IMG/VR virus record: IMGVR_UViG_3300045950_000112
Span: 1 to 24,948 of that record
Length of the DNA: 24,948 nt
From: a virus
Strand: one strand, 5' to 3'
A program made the position numbers and the translations under genes. Positions 14,354-20,564 of this stretch are shown here, piece by piece (position 1 is the stretch's first letter; every line of letters begins with the position of its first letter). Under the pieces are notes generated by a model. The model worked only from the letters and a program-made list of their open reading frames with translations, was not told where the DNA came from and did not search any database.

Positions 14354-14670
14354 TACACGTCAACCCCGGGATCTTCCCGGGAACCCTCCAGCAGGTCGAT
14401 CCCCGTGGGCGTCAATCGTACGGCAATGTCATCCTTGAGCACGTTATAGGACTTGATCTTGTCATCCGTGAACTCGATATAGCCCTTTTGCTCCAAGTAG
14501 TTGATGTAGTTGCCGATATCGTATGAGACAACCAGGCCGTCCCCGAAAAGGGAAGAGGCGATCTGGCGGCAAAAAAGCGTTAAGTTCTGCGACTTCAAGA
14601 GGCTCCGCAGGATATATCCCCTGATTGCCTTGTTTTTCCTTATTTCCATCGTCCGCTCCGGGCTCTCCAT
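14353..14670 (-). CDS. Mu gp26-like winged-helix protein (VpaChn25_0724-like)
   Basis: A 105-residue protein starting at ATG 14670, overlapping the upstream stop (TAATG) with GGAAGG upstream; the in-frame extension to 14694 is rejected. After a helix (IRGYILRSLLKSQNLTL) it has a winged-helix layout: FCRQIASSLFGDGLVVSYDIGNYINYLEQKGYIEF followed by AVRLTPTGIDLLEG, typical of the VpaChn25_0724 family found between gp25 and gp27 in Mu-like phages. It probably binds DNA or a packaging partner; the exact role is not known. It overlaps both neighbours, as part of the middle/packaging operon. Confidence 0.75.
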   Translation of the reverse strand: MESPERTMEIRKNKAIRGYILRSLLKSQNLTLFCRQIASSLFGDGLVVSYDIGNYINYLEQKGYIEFTDDKIKSYNVLKDDIAVRLTPTGIDLLEGSREDPGVDV

Positions 14671-14966
14671 TACGCACCCTTCCTTTCGATCCACGACTGA
14701 ATCTTGTCTAGTTTCTTTTCAAGGATGCCGGTAAAGCGGATGAAGTCGTCCTTGGCGGTGTAAATAAACGGCAGATCGGCCTTCAGTTCATTCAGGCCCC
14801 TCTCCAGCCGCCGGGCCTCATCCTGGCAGTCCCGGCTCACCTGGGCGATTGCTTCCTTGTTTTCCTTGATTTCCTCGTCGATCCGCTTTTTCAGATCTCG
14901 CAAGAAATAGGCTATCGTGCTAATCGCCAGCAGTGTGGCCGTTTGCACCACCCAGGAGAGATCCAT
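14670..14966 (-). CDS. DUF2730-like membrane/coiled-coil protein (Mu gp25-like)
   Basis: A 98-residue protein starting at ATG 14966, seven bases after GGAGG. It has one N-terminal hydrophobic helix (WVVQTATLLAISTIAYFL) followed by about 60 residues of coiled coil (KKRIDEEIKENKEAIAQVSRD ... LEKKLDKIQSWIERKG). This is the DUF2730 form, found just before gp26 and gp27 in Mu-like phages. The role is unknown; the protein would sit in the cytoplasmic membrane with its coil in the cytoplasm. It is the first gene after the Mor control region, so it leads the presumed Mor-dependent operon. Confidence 0.78.
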   Translation of the reverse strand: MDLSWVVQTATLLAISTIAYFLRDLKKRIDEEIKENKEAIAQVSRDCQDEARRLERGLNELKADLPFIYTAKDDFIRFTGILEKKLDKIQSWIERKGA

Positions 14967-15101
14967 TGAGCTACCTCCCGAATAGATAGATGGTATGGTG
15001 TTAGATGGTTTGCATCCCGGTCCCCACCAGCCACAGGATGCTGCTCCGCCGCCCTTCCTTCCGGCGCGCGGCAACCCGTCGGCCGGGGCGAAGCTCCTCA
15101 C

Positions 15102-15126
15102 AAAAGCCCATTTTAGCTAAGGGCTT
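15102..15126 (-). terminator. Weak intrinsic terminator or attenuator in the middle-operon leader
   Basis: On the minus strand AAGCCC (15126-15121) pairs with GGGCTT (15109-15104) around an 11-base loop and the pairing runs into TTTT. The stem is only six bp plus a possible G-U. It lies about 35 bases downstream of the predicted start from the -10 at 15165-15170, so it could end read-through from the early operon or attenuate the middle operon. Confidence 0.5.
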
Positions 15127-15164
15127 CGACCAATGTTGCTTTCTGTTGCATCTTTCTTTGGTTA

Positions 15165-15170
15165 ATTGTA
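15165..15170 (-). promoter_or_regulatory. -10 box of a Pm-type middle promoter lacking a -35
   Basis: TACAAT on the minus strand matches five of six positions of the consensus -10. The hexamer 17 bases upstream is GGCAAA, only two matches to TTGACA. A -10 without a -35, placed between the mor gene and the first middle gene, is what established work describes for the Mor-activated Mu Pm promoter. Confidence 0.55.
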
Positions 15171-15195
15171 TCGGCAATTCCTTCGATTTTGCCGA
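15171..15195 (-). promoter_or_regulatory. Dyad TCGGCAA...TTGCCGA overlapping the -35 region
   Basis: Perfect 7-bp inverted repeats TCGGCAA and TTGCCGA separated by 11 bases lie directly next to the -10 box. The dyad covers the place where a -35 would be. It could bind Mor, which recognises dyad DNA in Mu, or a repressor that covers the promoter. Confidence 0.5.
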
Positions 15196-15208
15196 ATGAT
15201 CACAAGTT

Positions 15209-15247
15209 GTTGACACGTTTTGTTGACACGTTTTACTGAAACGTGTC
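15209..15247 (-). promoter_or_regulatory. Operator-like cluster: tandem and inverted GACACGTTT half-sites
   Basis: GTTGACACGTTTT occurs twice in perfect tandem (15209-15221 and 15222-15234). The second copy also forms a 9-bp inverted repeat, GACACGTTT with AAACGTGTC (15225-15233 and 15239-15247), across five bases. Three half-sites thus sit immediately after the mor stop codon and upstream of the middle promoter. Strong candidate for regulator binding; which regulator is not shown by sequence. Confidence 0.7.
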
Positions 15248-15251
15248 CGAG

Positions 15252-15557
15252 CTAAAGTCCTTTAAGGCTGATTGATAATGGCGAATTCTCAATAACTCTT
15301 CGGATACTGCGTTCCGACATCTCGAATTTCCGGGACAAATCATCAATGTTGTATCCATTGAACTCCGCCCTGATCCGCCGGTCACGGGCTTCTTGGACTA
15401 TGCGTGCCGGTTGCGGGAAGTAAAGCTGCCGCCCGCCGAACTCGGATGCCAGTATCAGGGTCGCTTCAAGCCCGATTAGCTCCGCCATCCGGTGATACGG
15501 CTCCGGCAGATCTTCCGTCTCAATCTCAATGTTATCCCGCTCCTGCAGCTCCCGCAT
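15252..15557 (-). CDS. mor: Mor-family middle operon transcription activator
   Basis: A 101-residue DNA-binding activator. The start ATG 15557 is chosen because AAAGGAGG lies upstream and the family domain begins here; the frame to 15665 lies within gp16. Features: LPEPYHRMAELIGLEATL, then LASEFGGRQLYFP (the dimer/beta part), an arginine-rich ARDRRIRAEFNGYNIDDL and a C-terminal HTH (LSRKFEMSERSIRRVI). In Mu, Mor dimers activate Pm, which drives the next regulator. Here the following 285 bases hold dyads and a -10 box consistent with this. Mu makes a second activator, C; no C homologue is visible here, while a NusG paralogue is. Confidence 0.88.
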   Translation of the reverse strand: MRELQERDNIEIETEDLPEPYHRMAELIGLEATLILASEFGGRQLYFPQPARIVQEARDRRIRAEFNGYNIDDLSRKFEMSERSIRRVIENSPLSISLKGL

Positions 15558-15574
15558 CGCCTCCCGCTCCTCCT

Positions 15575-15979
15575 TTAGGCTTCTTCGGCAGCGCCTTGCT
15601 CCTGGCGCTCCAAGAGCTTCTTGAGTCCCTCGATTACCCGCCATGCCTGGGCGGTCGTCAGCCACTCCAGCCGTTCCACGCCGGCGTACTTCTTCACAAA
15701 ACCTTGGACCCGCTTGGGGTTATCCGCCCAGCCCAGCGCCCGGGCCAGATCGTTGATCTTCCAGATCTGTTTCCTGCTGGCCCGTCCGGATCGCGTGCGG
15801 CCGATCCGGCGCTCAAGTTCATCGATCACCCGGATCGCCTCCGCCTTTGTGAGCTTTGACATGCTCTCCTTGCCGGCCACGTTTTGGATGATAGCCCGCC
15901 GCAGATCGTCGTCAATTCCCAGTTCCCGCGTCACCGCGAAGATCTTCTTGCGCTGCTCCGGCGTGATCGGTTCACCCAT
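15575..15979 (-). CDS. Gp16-like protein, DUF1018
   Basis: A 134-residue protein of the DUF1018/Mu gp16 family. Visible pattern: MGEPITPEQRKKIFAVTRELGIDDDLRR, then SMSKLTKAEAIRVIDELE, a basic linker GRTRSGRASRKQIWKINDLARALGW, and LEWLTTAQAWRVIEGLKKLL, two repeats of a helical unit. In Mu-like phages gp16 lies just before mor, as here. Function unknown; a nucleic-acid-related role is plausible from its basic helices. Its start overlaps the upstream gene by eight bases and it ends 17 bases before the mor ATG. Confidence 0.87.
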   Translation of the reverse strand: MGEPITPEQRKKIFAVTRELGIDDDLRRAIIQNVAGKESMSKLTKAEAIRVIDELERRIGRTRSGRASRKQIWKINDLARALGWADNPKRVQGFVKKYAGVERLEWLTTAQAWRVIEGLKKLLERQEQGAAEEA

Positions 15980-16397
15980 CTGCTTTGACCTCCTCCCACA
16001 ACGAGCTTTGCTCAGGCTCCCGATCCGCTTCCAGCTTCATCGCCAACTGGCCGGCCATCTCCGCCACCCACCCGGCCCGGTCATACGCTTTAGCCCGCCC
16101 CAAGATCGACACCGCCCGGCGGACTAGAGAGGCACGCACCTGGCGCAGTTCCTTGAGGTCTGTGATCATGTAGTACCCGCCGTCTACTGCGCTGGTGCTG
16201 CCGATGGGCAAATGGTGCTGCTCGACCAGCTTTTTGATGATCTCCCGGACTTTGCGCTCGGGGAGGCCAACCTTGTAACCGACGTGCCGGGCCTGGACAG
16301 CTTTGCCCCGGCCCCGGCACTTGGCGATGATTTCGGCCACCCGGCGCTCTTCCGGAGACATCTGGGGCATCAAACTTGCCTGATCCACCTGTGCCAC
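15972..16397 (-). CDS. Winged-helix phage regulatory-type protein
   Basis: A 141-residue protein from GTG 16397 (ATG 16370 is an alternative start). Residues 30-80 look like a winged HTH: AVQARHVGYKVGLPERKVREIIKKLVEQHHLPIGST, then GGYYMITDLKELRQV as the wing and following helix. The C-terminal half is helical with RAVSILGRAKAYDRAGW. Such short winged-helix proteins are common in phage early regions, but target and role are not known. It overlaps the gp16 gene by eight bases and follows the upstream stop closely. Confidence 0.72.
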   Translation of the reverse strand: MAQVDQASLMPQMSPEERRVAEIIAKCRGRGKAVQARHVGYKVGLPERKVREIIKKLVEQHHLPIGSTSAVDGGYYMITDLKELRQVRASLVRRAVSILGRAKAYDRAGWVAEMAGQLAMKLEADREPEQSSLWEEVKADG

Positions 16398-16403
16398 CTC
16401 GCA

Positions 16404-16640
16404 TCACCTGACGGTTACCGCTACAAACATTCCGTCGTATTCCCGAGCCAGCACCACGGCCCGGGAGCTCCCCCGGAGCCTCACGTGGTATTTGCCGTCC
16501 TCAAGCCTTTTCAGGCTTCGCTTTCGGATCGTATTTGCGATCCAGGCCCGCTGCGCCGCGGGAGATGCATTCCCGATCCTCTCCTGGTAGCGCTCCACAA
16601 AGTGTCCGGTGAGAAAAACCGTTACCCGCCTTTTCCTCAT
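16404..16640 (-). CDS. Small basic protein of unknown function
   Basis: A 78-residue basic protein. ATG 16640 is preferred because GGGTG lies at good spacing; GTG 16649 is possible. It begins with basic residues and a strand/helix (RKRRVTVFLTGHFVERYQERIG), then a helix rich in Arg, and ends in two strands (KYHVRLRGSSRAVVLAREYDGMFVAVTV). I recognise the FERYRERVG-like element as recurring in phage proteins but cannot name a family. It may be a small nucleic-acid-binding protein. Packed between two other early genes. Confidence 0.65.
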   Translation of the reverse strand: MRKRRVTVFLTGHFVERYQERIGNASPAAQRAWIANTIRKRSLKRLEDGKYHVRLRGSSRAVVLAREYDGMFVAVTVR

Positions 16641-16656
16641 CGGTGTCACCCGCCAA

Positions 16657-17013
16657 TCAACGAAGATACAGCTTCTTGATCATCTCCCGTTCTTTCTTCC
16701 GGTCCCTGGAATCGCCGCCCGTGCCAGGTCGGGCTTGCAGAACATACCTCGGCCACAGTCCTTCGATTCTTGCCAAGTGATCAATCCGGTTTTTCCAGTA
16801 CGGCTCCGTAAACGCCCAGTCAATGCATTTACGCCACTCATCCAAGCTCGGAGCATTTCGGCCGGCCAGCATCACCCTGGCCGTTGCCAGTTGCCGCAGG
16901 TACCAATCGCGTGGGAAGCGGAGCACCCCGCGCTTCTTGAGCGCTTCCTTGAGATAGTTGACTAGTGCCTTTTCGTCCTCCGCGTAACCCGTCTCAGACC
17001 CCTTTGGCGTCAC
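16657..17013 (-). CDS. Small helical early protein of unknown function
   Basis: A 118-residue protein from GTG 17013, the only start allowed by an upstream stop; a strong ribosome site is lacking (AAAGGGGG is 13 bases away). It is helical, with FPRDWYLRQLATARVML and a Trp/aromatic-rich DEWRKCIDWAFTEPYWKNRIDHLARI segment, then a polar basic tail. The W..CIDWAF..P.W element resembles the C-terminal segment of some phage replication-organiser proteins. That likeness is weak, so I leave the function open. Confidence 0.65.
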   Translation of the reverse strand: MTPKGSETGYAEDEKALVNYLKEALKKRGVLRFPRDWYLRQLATARVMLAGRNAPSLDEWRKCIDWAFTEPYWKNRIDHLARIEGLWPRYVLQARPGTGGDSRDRKKEREMIKKLYLR

Positions 17014-17068
17014 CGTTCACCGACAACCCCCTTTCGCGGCTCCTCTTCCCGTCACGGGGAACATCCCC

Positions 17069-17581
17069 TCAGCCCTGATCGCGCAACCTTTCACGATCCC
17101 ACTCGTACCAAAACACATCGTCCACATCGACACCCGCGCCCACCTTTAAGATCTCGGCGGGGGGGTATTTTTTCAGTGCTTCCTTGTCCACCTTTTCCGG
17201 CGCCTGCACAATGCAGTCAGTCATCCCGCGGGCCTTGAGCTTCTTGATAATCTCCGCCAGTTTCGCGGCTGCCCGGGGCAGTTGTATCTTGGTGCTCTTC
17301 CGGAAACCTAGCTTGCCGAAGTTGAGGAACATGGTTTTCTTCTTGCCCAGTTCGTCCCGATGCGCCTCGGTGAACTCCTTGATTTCCACCTCAAGCTTTT
17401 TGACCCGATCCTTGTGCGGCTTGGCCCGCATCTCGGCATCCAGCTTCAGATCGTGGATCTTCTCCGTCAGCTCGGCCTCAATAGCCTCGACGGCCAGCTC
17501 ACATTCCCCGATCTCCTTGAGGTTTAAGTTGACATCGTCCCAACTCCGCAACGCCGTTCCTTCCATCCGCACTCTCGGCAT
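17069..17581 (-). CDS. gam: Host-nuclease inhibitor Gam
   Basis: A 170-residue Mu Gam-family protein that binds DNA ends and blocks exonucleases. Start ATG 17581 follows AAGGAGTGA. It has the family layout: a start with SWDDVNLNLKEIGECE, a long coiled coil (ELAVEAIEAELTEKIHDLKLDAEMR ... VEIKEFTEAHRDEL), then a beta part with FLNFGKLGFRKSTKIQLP and the C-terminal AEILKVGAGVDVDDVFWYEW. In Mu, Gam protects the injected or transposing DNA; homologues resemble Ku-like end binders. It lies in the early operon among accessory genes, as in Mu. Confidence 0.92.
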   Translation of the reverse strand: MPRVRMEGTALRSWDDVNLNLKEIGECELAVEAIEAELTEKIHDLKLDAEMRAKPHKDRVKKLEVEIKEFTEAHRDELGKKKTMFLNFGKLGFRKSTKIQLPRAAAKLAEIIKKLKARGMTDCIVQAPEKVDKEALKKYPPAEILKVGAGVDVDDVFWYEWDRERLRDQG

Positions 17582-17606
17582 CGGTAATCACTCCTTCGTG
17601 TGTGGC

Positions 17607-18515
17607 TTATAGCACCAATTTAGCGTTCTTGAGTATTTCTATCCGCGACTCGCTCTGGGTCAAATAGTTCAGCAAAACCTCGGCGACCCTGTCGGTGATC
17701 GTTTCGTTTTGCAGCATCCGGCGACAGCACTCTTTATCTGCCTCGAAGGCATCGATCAGCTTGATGACATCCGCCACGGAAACCAGCTTCTCTCCGTACC
17801 CTTCCGGCATATCCTCGTCGTCGGTCAGCCCCGGATCTGCACATCTGCATCCCGAACCGCAACCGGACCCGCAGGTGGCCAGCGTGTGATCGAGCCTCTC
17901 CTGGCGGGAATCAGGTCCGGAGTCTCCGGCCGGTGTCTTGCCAGGTCTGAGGCTTACGCCGATGAGCTTCTGCTTGCGCTTCCAGGCGTAAAACAGGTCC
18001 TGCCGTTTTGTAATGCCGCACACGTTCATGATCCGCAAATCAGACCACCCGGCTGCTTTCAGTTCGCGATATGTCTCCGCCGTCAGGACCTCGCGCCAGT
18101 CCTGGCCTGCTGGGACTTCAAACGCGGCTTCTGTTTGGCGGGGTGCCAATCCCAGGTCTCCGGCCTCAGTCACCGCCGGTGGCACCGGCGCACTGTCCCC
18201 ATCAGCTCTCATCTGATCATCCCCCTTTCTCTGTTCTTGCAGGGCCGGGCCGTCGCGTTGGACCACGCGGACCCGGACCCCGCTGATGATGTGACTCCTC
18301 GACACCGAGAACGTGAACCCCAGTCGGTGGCGAACCTCCAGGAACCGCGGGAGCACCTTAACGATCTCCCCAACATTGCCGTAATCGCGCTCATTTTCTT
18401 CTCTTATGCCCCCCGCCGCCCAGTCGATTTCGACTACATCCCCCGGGCGATACAACTCCTGCAATGCAGGTACAGTGGGTGGGGGGGGGGTGATCTTCTG
18501 GCCACCGGCGGTCAC
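17607..18515 (-). CDS. Modular protein: SH3/KOW-like N-terminus, HTH-like middle, Cys-rich segment
   Basis: A 302-residue protein from GTG 18515, overlapping the upstream stop by four bases (GTGA). Residues 19-85 look like a small barrel (YRPGDVVEIDWAAGG, a hydrophobic strand set FLEVRHRLGFTFSVSRSHI). Residues 140-180 have an HTH-like unit (TYRELKAAGWSDLRIMNVCG). A Cys-rich CGSGCGSGCRC follows, and a helical C-terminus. A perfect run of ten C on the minus strand encodes the Pro stretch at residues 10-13. An internal ATG at 18212 has AAAGGGGG upstream and could give a separate shorter protein. I do not recognise the family. Confidence 0.7.
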   Translation of the reverse strand: MTAGGQKITPPPPTVPALQELYRPGDVVEIDWAAGGIREENERDYGNVGEIVKVLPRFLEVRHRLGFTFSVSRSHIISGVRVRVVQRDGPALQEQRKGDDQMRADGDSAPVPPAVTEAGDLGLAPRQTEAAFEVPAGQDWREVLTAETYRELKAAGWSDLRIMNVCGITKRQDLFYAWKRKQKLIGVSLRPGKTPAGDSGPDSRQERLDHTLATCGSGCGSGCRCADPGLTDDEDMPEGYGEKLVSVADVIKLIDAFEADKECCRRMLQNETITDRVAEVLLNYLTQSESRIEILKNAKLVL

Positions 18516-19042
18516 CTCGTCATCACTGGGGCCGTCTTATAAGCCACCAGCACCTGCTTGCGTCCCCAGCGCAGAGCGTCGTTCCTGGCCGCTGACCCGG
18601 CGCCCATATAAAGATCAATAGACCTGCCCCGGATGGCCGCTCCCGTGTCTTCGGCCATCCGCCAACCCAGCCCTTGAACGTAGATCCAGCTGCCCAGGGG
18701 GATGACTCCGGGGTCCACCGCCACGGTGCGCCCCGGCACCGGAATAGTCATGCTGGCTGTGAAACCGTCGCCATTCCCGCACTGCGCGGTGTAAGCTGTG
18801 GACTCGAACGTCTCCACCCGCCAGATTTCCAACCACTCCTGCCACCGCGCCCGCAACTCCTCGTTTTCCCGCCGCAGCTCAACAATCTCGTTCAACAGCA
18901 TCCGGTTGAGGTCCAACAGCTCCTGTCTGTCAGCAAGTTCCTTCTGCAGCCTATCGGCTCCGGACAAATAGCTGTGCCCGATGACCAGGAGACCAAGCAA
19001 GAGCAGCACCGCAGGCAGAATCTTTAACCGTTCCTTCACCAT
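18512..19042 (-). CDS. Membrane-anchored 3D-domain protein
   Basis: A 176-residue protein. ATG 19042 is chosen because the hydrophobic helix begins right after it and GGTGG lies upstream; GTG 19039 is equally possible. Residues 7-25 are a signal-anchor (LKILPAVLLLLGLLVIGHS). A coiled coil follows (LQKELADRQELLDLNRMLL). Residues about 80-175 are a 3D domain, a double-psi barrel like lytic transglycosylase cores: TAYTAQCGNG, VAVDPGVIPLGSWIYV, EDTGAAIRGRSIDLYM, with the conserved Asp residues DP, ED and ID. It probably modifies or binds peptidoglycan outside the membrane. Its early-region location is odd for a lysis enzyme. Confidence 0.82.
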   Translation of the reverse strand: MVKERLKILPAVLLLLGLLVIGHSYLSGADRLQKELADRQELLDLNRMLLNEIVELRRENEELRARWQEWLEIWRVETFESTAYTAQCGNGDGFTASMTIPVPGRTVAVDPGVIPLGSWIYVQGLGWRMAEDTGAAIRGRSIDLYMGAGSAARNDALRWGRKQVLVAYKTAPVMTR

Positions 19043-19056
19043 CACACCACCTTGAC

Positions 19057-19497
19057 TCAAGAATCGGGGTCCCCGTTTAACCACCGTTCCGCGCCGCCAA
19101 CCCGGCCAACGTGACCAGGGCCAGGGCGATAAACCCGACAGCAACCCAATCGGCCAACACCATCATCCATCACCTCGTACACTTCCGGCACGCACATGGC
19201 ACAAAGCGCTTCGTCCTCGATCTCCGCGCCAACACGCCGGTCGTCTTCGCTCACCAGCTCACCGCACCGCCGGCAAGGCACCTGCCAGCCCTTTTCCACC
19301 AGTACCCGGGCCGGTACCCGGCCGACCTCCGCGTATTGGTCAAACTCCTTGACGCGCCGGACCGAAATTGAGGGGTTGGTCGGCACCATTTGAGGCTCTT
19401 CTACCGCCCCTAATGCCTCGTCGCGCGTCGGAGCGAAGACCACTTGGCTGCCGACAGCATCCGTTACCACCCAGGCCCGCAGGTTTTGCTCGGGCAT
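19057..19497 (-). CDS. Zinc-ribbon early protein of unknown function
   Basis: A 146-residue protein from ATG 19497, with GAGGTGA upstream. The first 65 residues are mixed strands/helix (AWVVTDAVGSQVVFAPT). A zinc ribbon follows: CRRCG about residue 76, with CAMC about residue 100. The last 40 residues (GCCRVYRPGPGHVGRVGG) overlap in another frame a small ORF coding for a transmembrane peptide at 19077-19166, and are less convincing as folded protein. The function is unknown; zinc ribbons in this region are shared with the next gene. Nucleic-acid or protein binding is possible. Confidence 0.65.
   Translation of the reverse strand: MPEQNLRAWVVTDAVGSQVVFAPTRDEALGAVEEPQMVPTNPSISVRRVKEFDQYAEVGRVPARVLVEKGWQVPCRRCGELVSEDDRRVGAEIEDEALCAMCVPEVYEVMDDGVGRLGCCRVYRPGPGHVGRVGGAERWLNGDPDS
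19077..19166 (-). CDS. Possible 29-residue single-helix membrane peptide
   Basis: An overlapping frame starting at ATG 19166 with GAGG six bases upstream encodes MMVLADW, a hydrophobic run (VAVGFIALALVTLAGLA), and a basic end ARNGG. It is a plausible single transmembrane peptide. It lies in the 3' end of the zinc-ribbon gene in a different frame. Peptides this short are often chance, so confidence is limited. Confidence 0.4.
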   Translation of the reverse strand: MMVLADWVAVGFIALALVTLAGLAARNGG

Positions 19498-19503
19498 CAA
19501 ATC

Positions 19504-19839
19504 TCACCTCACAATCCGCTCCGCCGCCCGCCCCCACAGATCAAAGTGGGGGAGGCCGGTCCTGCTCACGTGCATCCAAGATTCCGGTATCCCGTTTGTC
19601 CGCCCCCAGCTCCGGAGCTTGTCCGGATCGCTGCAGAGCACCTTGACGATCACCCGGCCCCGGTGCCGGTGGCGAATCACAACGATCTCGCCGGCCCGGG
19701 CCTTGCCCAGTGCCACCGCCTGCTGATTGCGCACCAGGTGCATCACCCAACAGACCAAGCATAGGTGATAAATCGTCCTGCCCACCGACCACGGCAGGCC
19801 GAGGGGCCGGCCGCACGCGAAGCAGTCAGTTGAATGCAT
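19504..19839 (-). CDS. Zinc-finger plus DUF4031-like protein
   Basis: A 111-residue protein (ATG 19839; TTG 19842 also possible, GGAGG upstream). The N-terminus has a CFACG and CLVC pair forming a likely zinc finger. The C-terminal half (KVLCSDPDKLRSWGRTNGIPESWMHVSRTGLPHFDLWGRAAERIV) resembles DUF4031: a helix with DELHAFA-type positions, IG-P-x-W, and the H-F/Y-D-L motif. DUF4031 proteins are small cytosolic proteins of unknown function. The two modules in one chain are not common to my knowledge. It lies six bases upstream of the next zinc-ribbon gene start. Confidence 0.75.
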   Translation of the reverse strand: MHSTDCFACGRPLGLPWSVGRTIYHLCLVCWVMHLVRNQQAVALGKARAGEIVVIRHRHRGRVIVKVLCSDPDKLRSWGRTNGIPESWMHVSRTGLPHFDLWGRAAERIVR

Positions 19840-20074
19840 CAAAACCGGCCTCCACTATCGCCGCCCGCTTGATAATGGCGGCCCGAACCGCTTGAAGCAT
19901 ATCCACGGCTTCCGGAATGTCCAGCCGCTGAAAGCCCGGGATGTTTCGGTCAATCACCCGGATGATCTCCCTAGCCGCCCGTTCGTCAGGCCATCGCTGC
20001 CACCGGTTAACGAAGAGGGGCAAGGCATCCGGGGCATATACCTGCAAGATTTCCCATGCTTCGCCGTACAGCAC
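19826..20074 (-). CDS. Small helical early protein of unknown function
   Basis: An 82-residue protein from GTG 20074, placed right after the upstream TAG (20075), with GGTGAT upstream. Its C-terminus overlaps the next gene's start. Composition is mixed and helical (EAWEILQVYAPDALPLFVNRWQ; RAAREIIRVIDRNI), ending RAAIIKRAAIVEAGFDAFN. I do not recognise it. It sits within a row of small early genes, possibly accessory to replication or host takeover. Confidence 0.68.
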   Translation of the reverse strand: MLYGEAWEILQVYAPDALPLFVNRWQRWPDERAAREIIRVIDRNIPGFQRLDIPEAVDMLQAVRAAIIKRAAIVEAGFDAFN

Positions 20075-20278
20075 CTACATCACCGCCCATCTGATCACCT
20101 GTCCGGCCAGCATTAGGCCGGCCAAGACAACCACGGCCCAGCCCAGCCAGCTCAGCTTGTCCTCGATGAGTCCGCGCCCAGCACGCTCCAGGAACTCATC
20201 CGTCCGAGCCGTCAGCGCGGCCCGGATGATCTGACCGTCCAACTTGTAGGACTTGCGCTTTAGGATCATGTGAGACAT
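20075..20278 (-). CDS. Small membrane-anchored protein
   Basis: A 67-residue protein from ATG 20278, with GAGGAGGAATCGC upstream. The first 40 residues are polar and basic (MSHMILKRKSYKLDGQII ... EFLERAGRG), and the last 25 residues contain a hydrophobic helix (LGWAVVVLAGLMLAGQVIRW), so it would be a C-tail-anchored protein. No family recognised. It follows a 110-base hairpin-rich gap. Confidence 0.72.
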   Translation of the reverse strand: MSHMILKRKSYKLDGQIIRAALTARTDEFLERAGRGLIEDKLSWLGWAVVVLAGLMLAGQVIRWAVM

Positions 20279-20302
20279 GCGATTCCTCCTCTCGGCTTGC
20301 CA

Positions 20303-20383
20303 CCGGTTTCCCGGCCCGCGCTATGCGCGGCCATCAGGTGCGGGGGAGCCACCCCCGTCACGACCCCGGGCTGAACCCGGGGT
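20303..20383 (-). other. Cluster of GC-rich hairpins between early genes
   Basis: Consecutive inverted repeats sit in a 112-base gap: CCGCGC/GCGCGG at 20316-20330 (loop 3), CGGGGG/CCCCCG at 20341-20357 (loop 5), and ACCCCGGG/CCCGGGGT at 20363-20383 (loop 5). A weaker CCGG pair lies at 20303-20314. None has a U-tract. They could slow RNA decay or polymerase, or be remnants. No gene is visible in the gap. Confidence 0.55.
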
Positions 20384-20390
20384 TTCGGCG

Positions 20391-20564
20391 TTAATTCGGC
20401 AGGATCATGGCCACGCGCTCCCGCGCTATGTCCCAGTACACCACCATGCTTTGCCCCGCCCGGTCGGTGATCAGCCGTCCGGCCGGCAACAACGGGAAGT
20501 TCTCGATCCTGATCGCATCCAAATGGAAGTTTGCCTCTATCCAATCCCGGACCGCCTTCTCCAT
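20391..20564 (-). CDS. Small early protein of unknown function
   Basis: A 57-residue protein starting at ATG 20564, with AAGGGGTGAT six bases upstream. The frame starts MEKAVRDWIEANFHLDAIRI, continues ENFPLLPAGRLITDRAG and ends in a strand MVVYWDIARERVAMIL. Its mixed alpha/beta composition and strong ribosome site support a real gene. It lies between the MuB-like gene and the hairpin cluster. No family recognised. Confidence 0.72.
   Translation of the reverse strand: MEKAVRDWIEANFHLDAIRIENFPLLPAGRLITDRAGQSMVVYWDIARERVAMILPN

Noticed and set aside
15001-15216. 71-codon minus frame in the Mor control region
   Set aside because: It would run through the predicted -10, the dyad and the attenuator, is Arg-rich and lacks a good ribosome site; treated as leader DNA.
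15209-15228. TTGACA hexamers on the plus strand as promoter -35 elements
   Set aside because: No -10-like hexamer occurs at 16-18 bases; the hexamers are part of the tandem GTTGACACGTTTT operator repeats.
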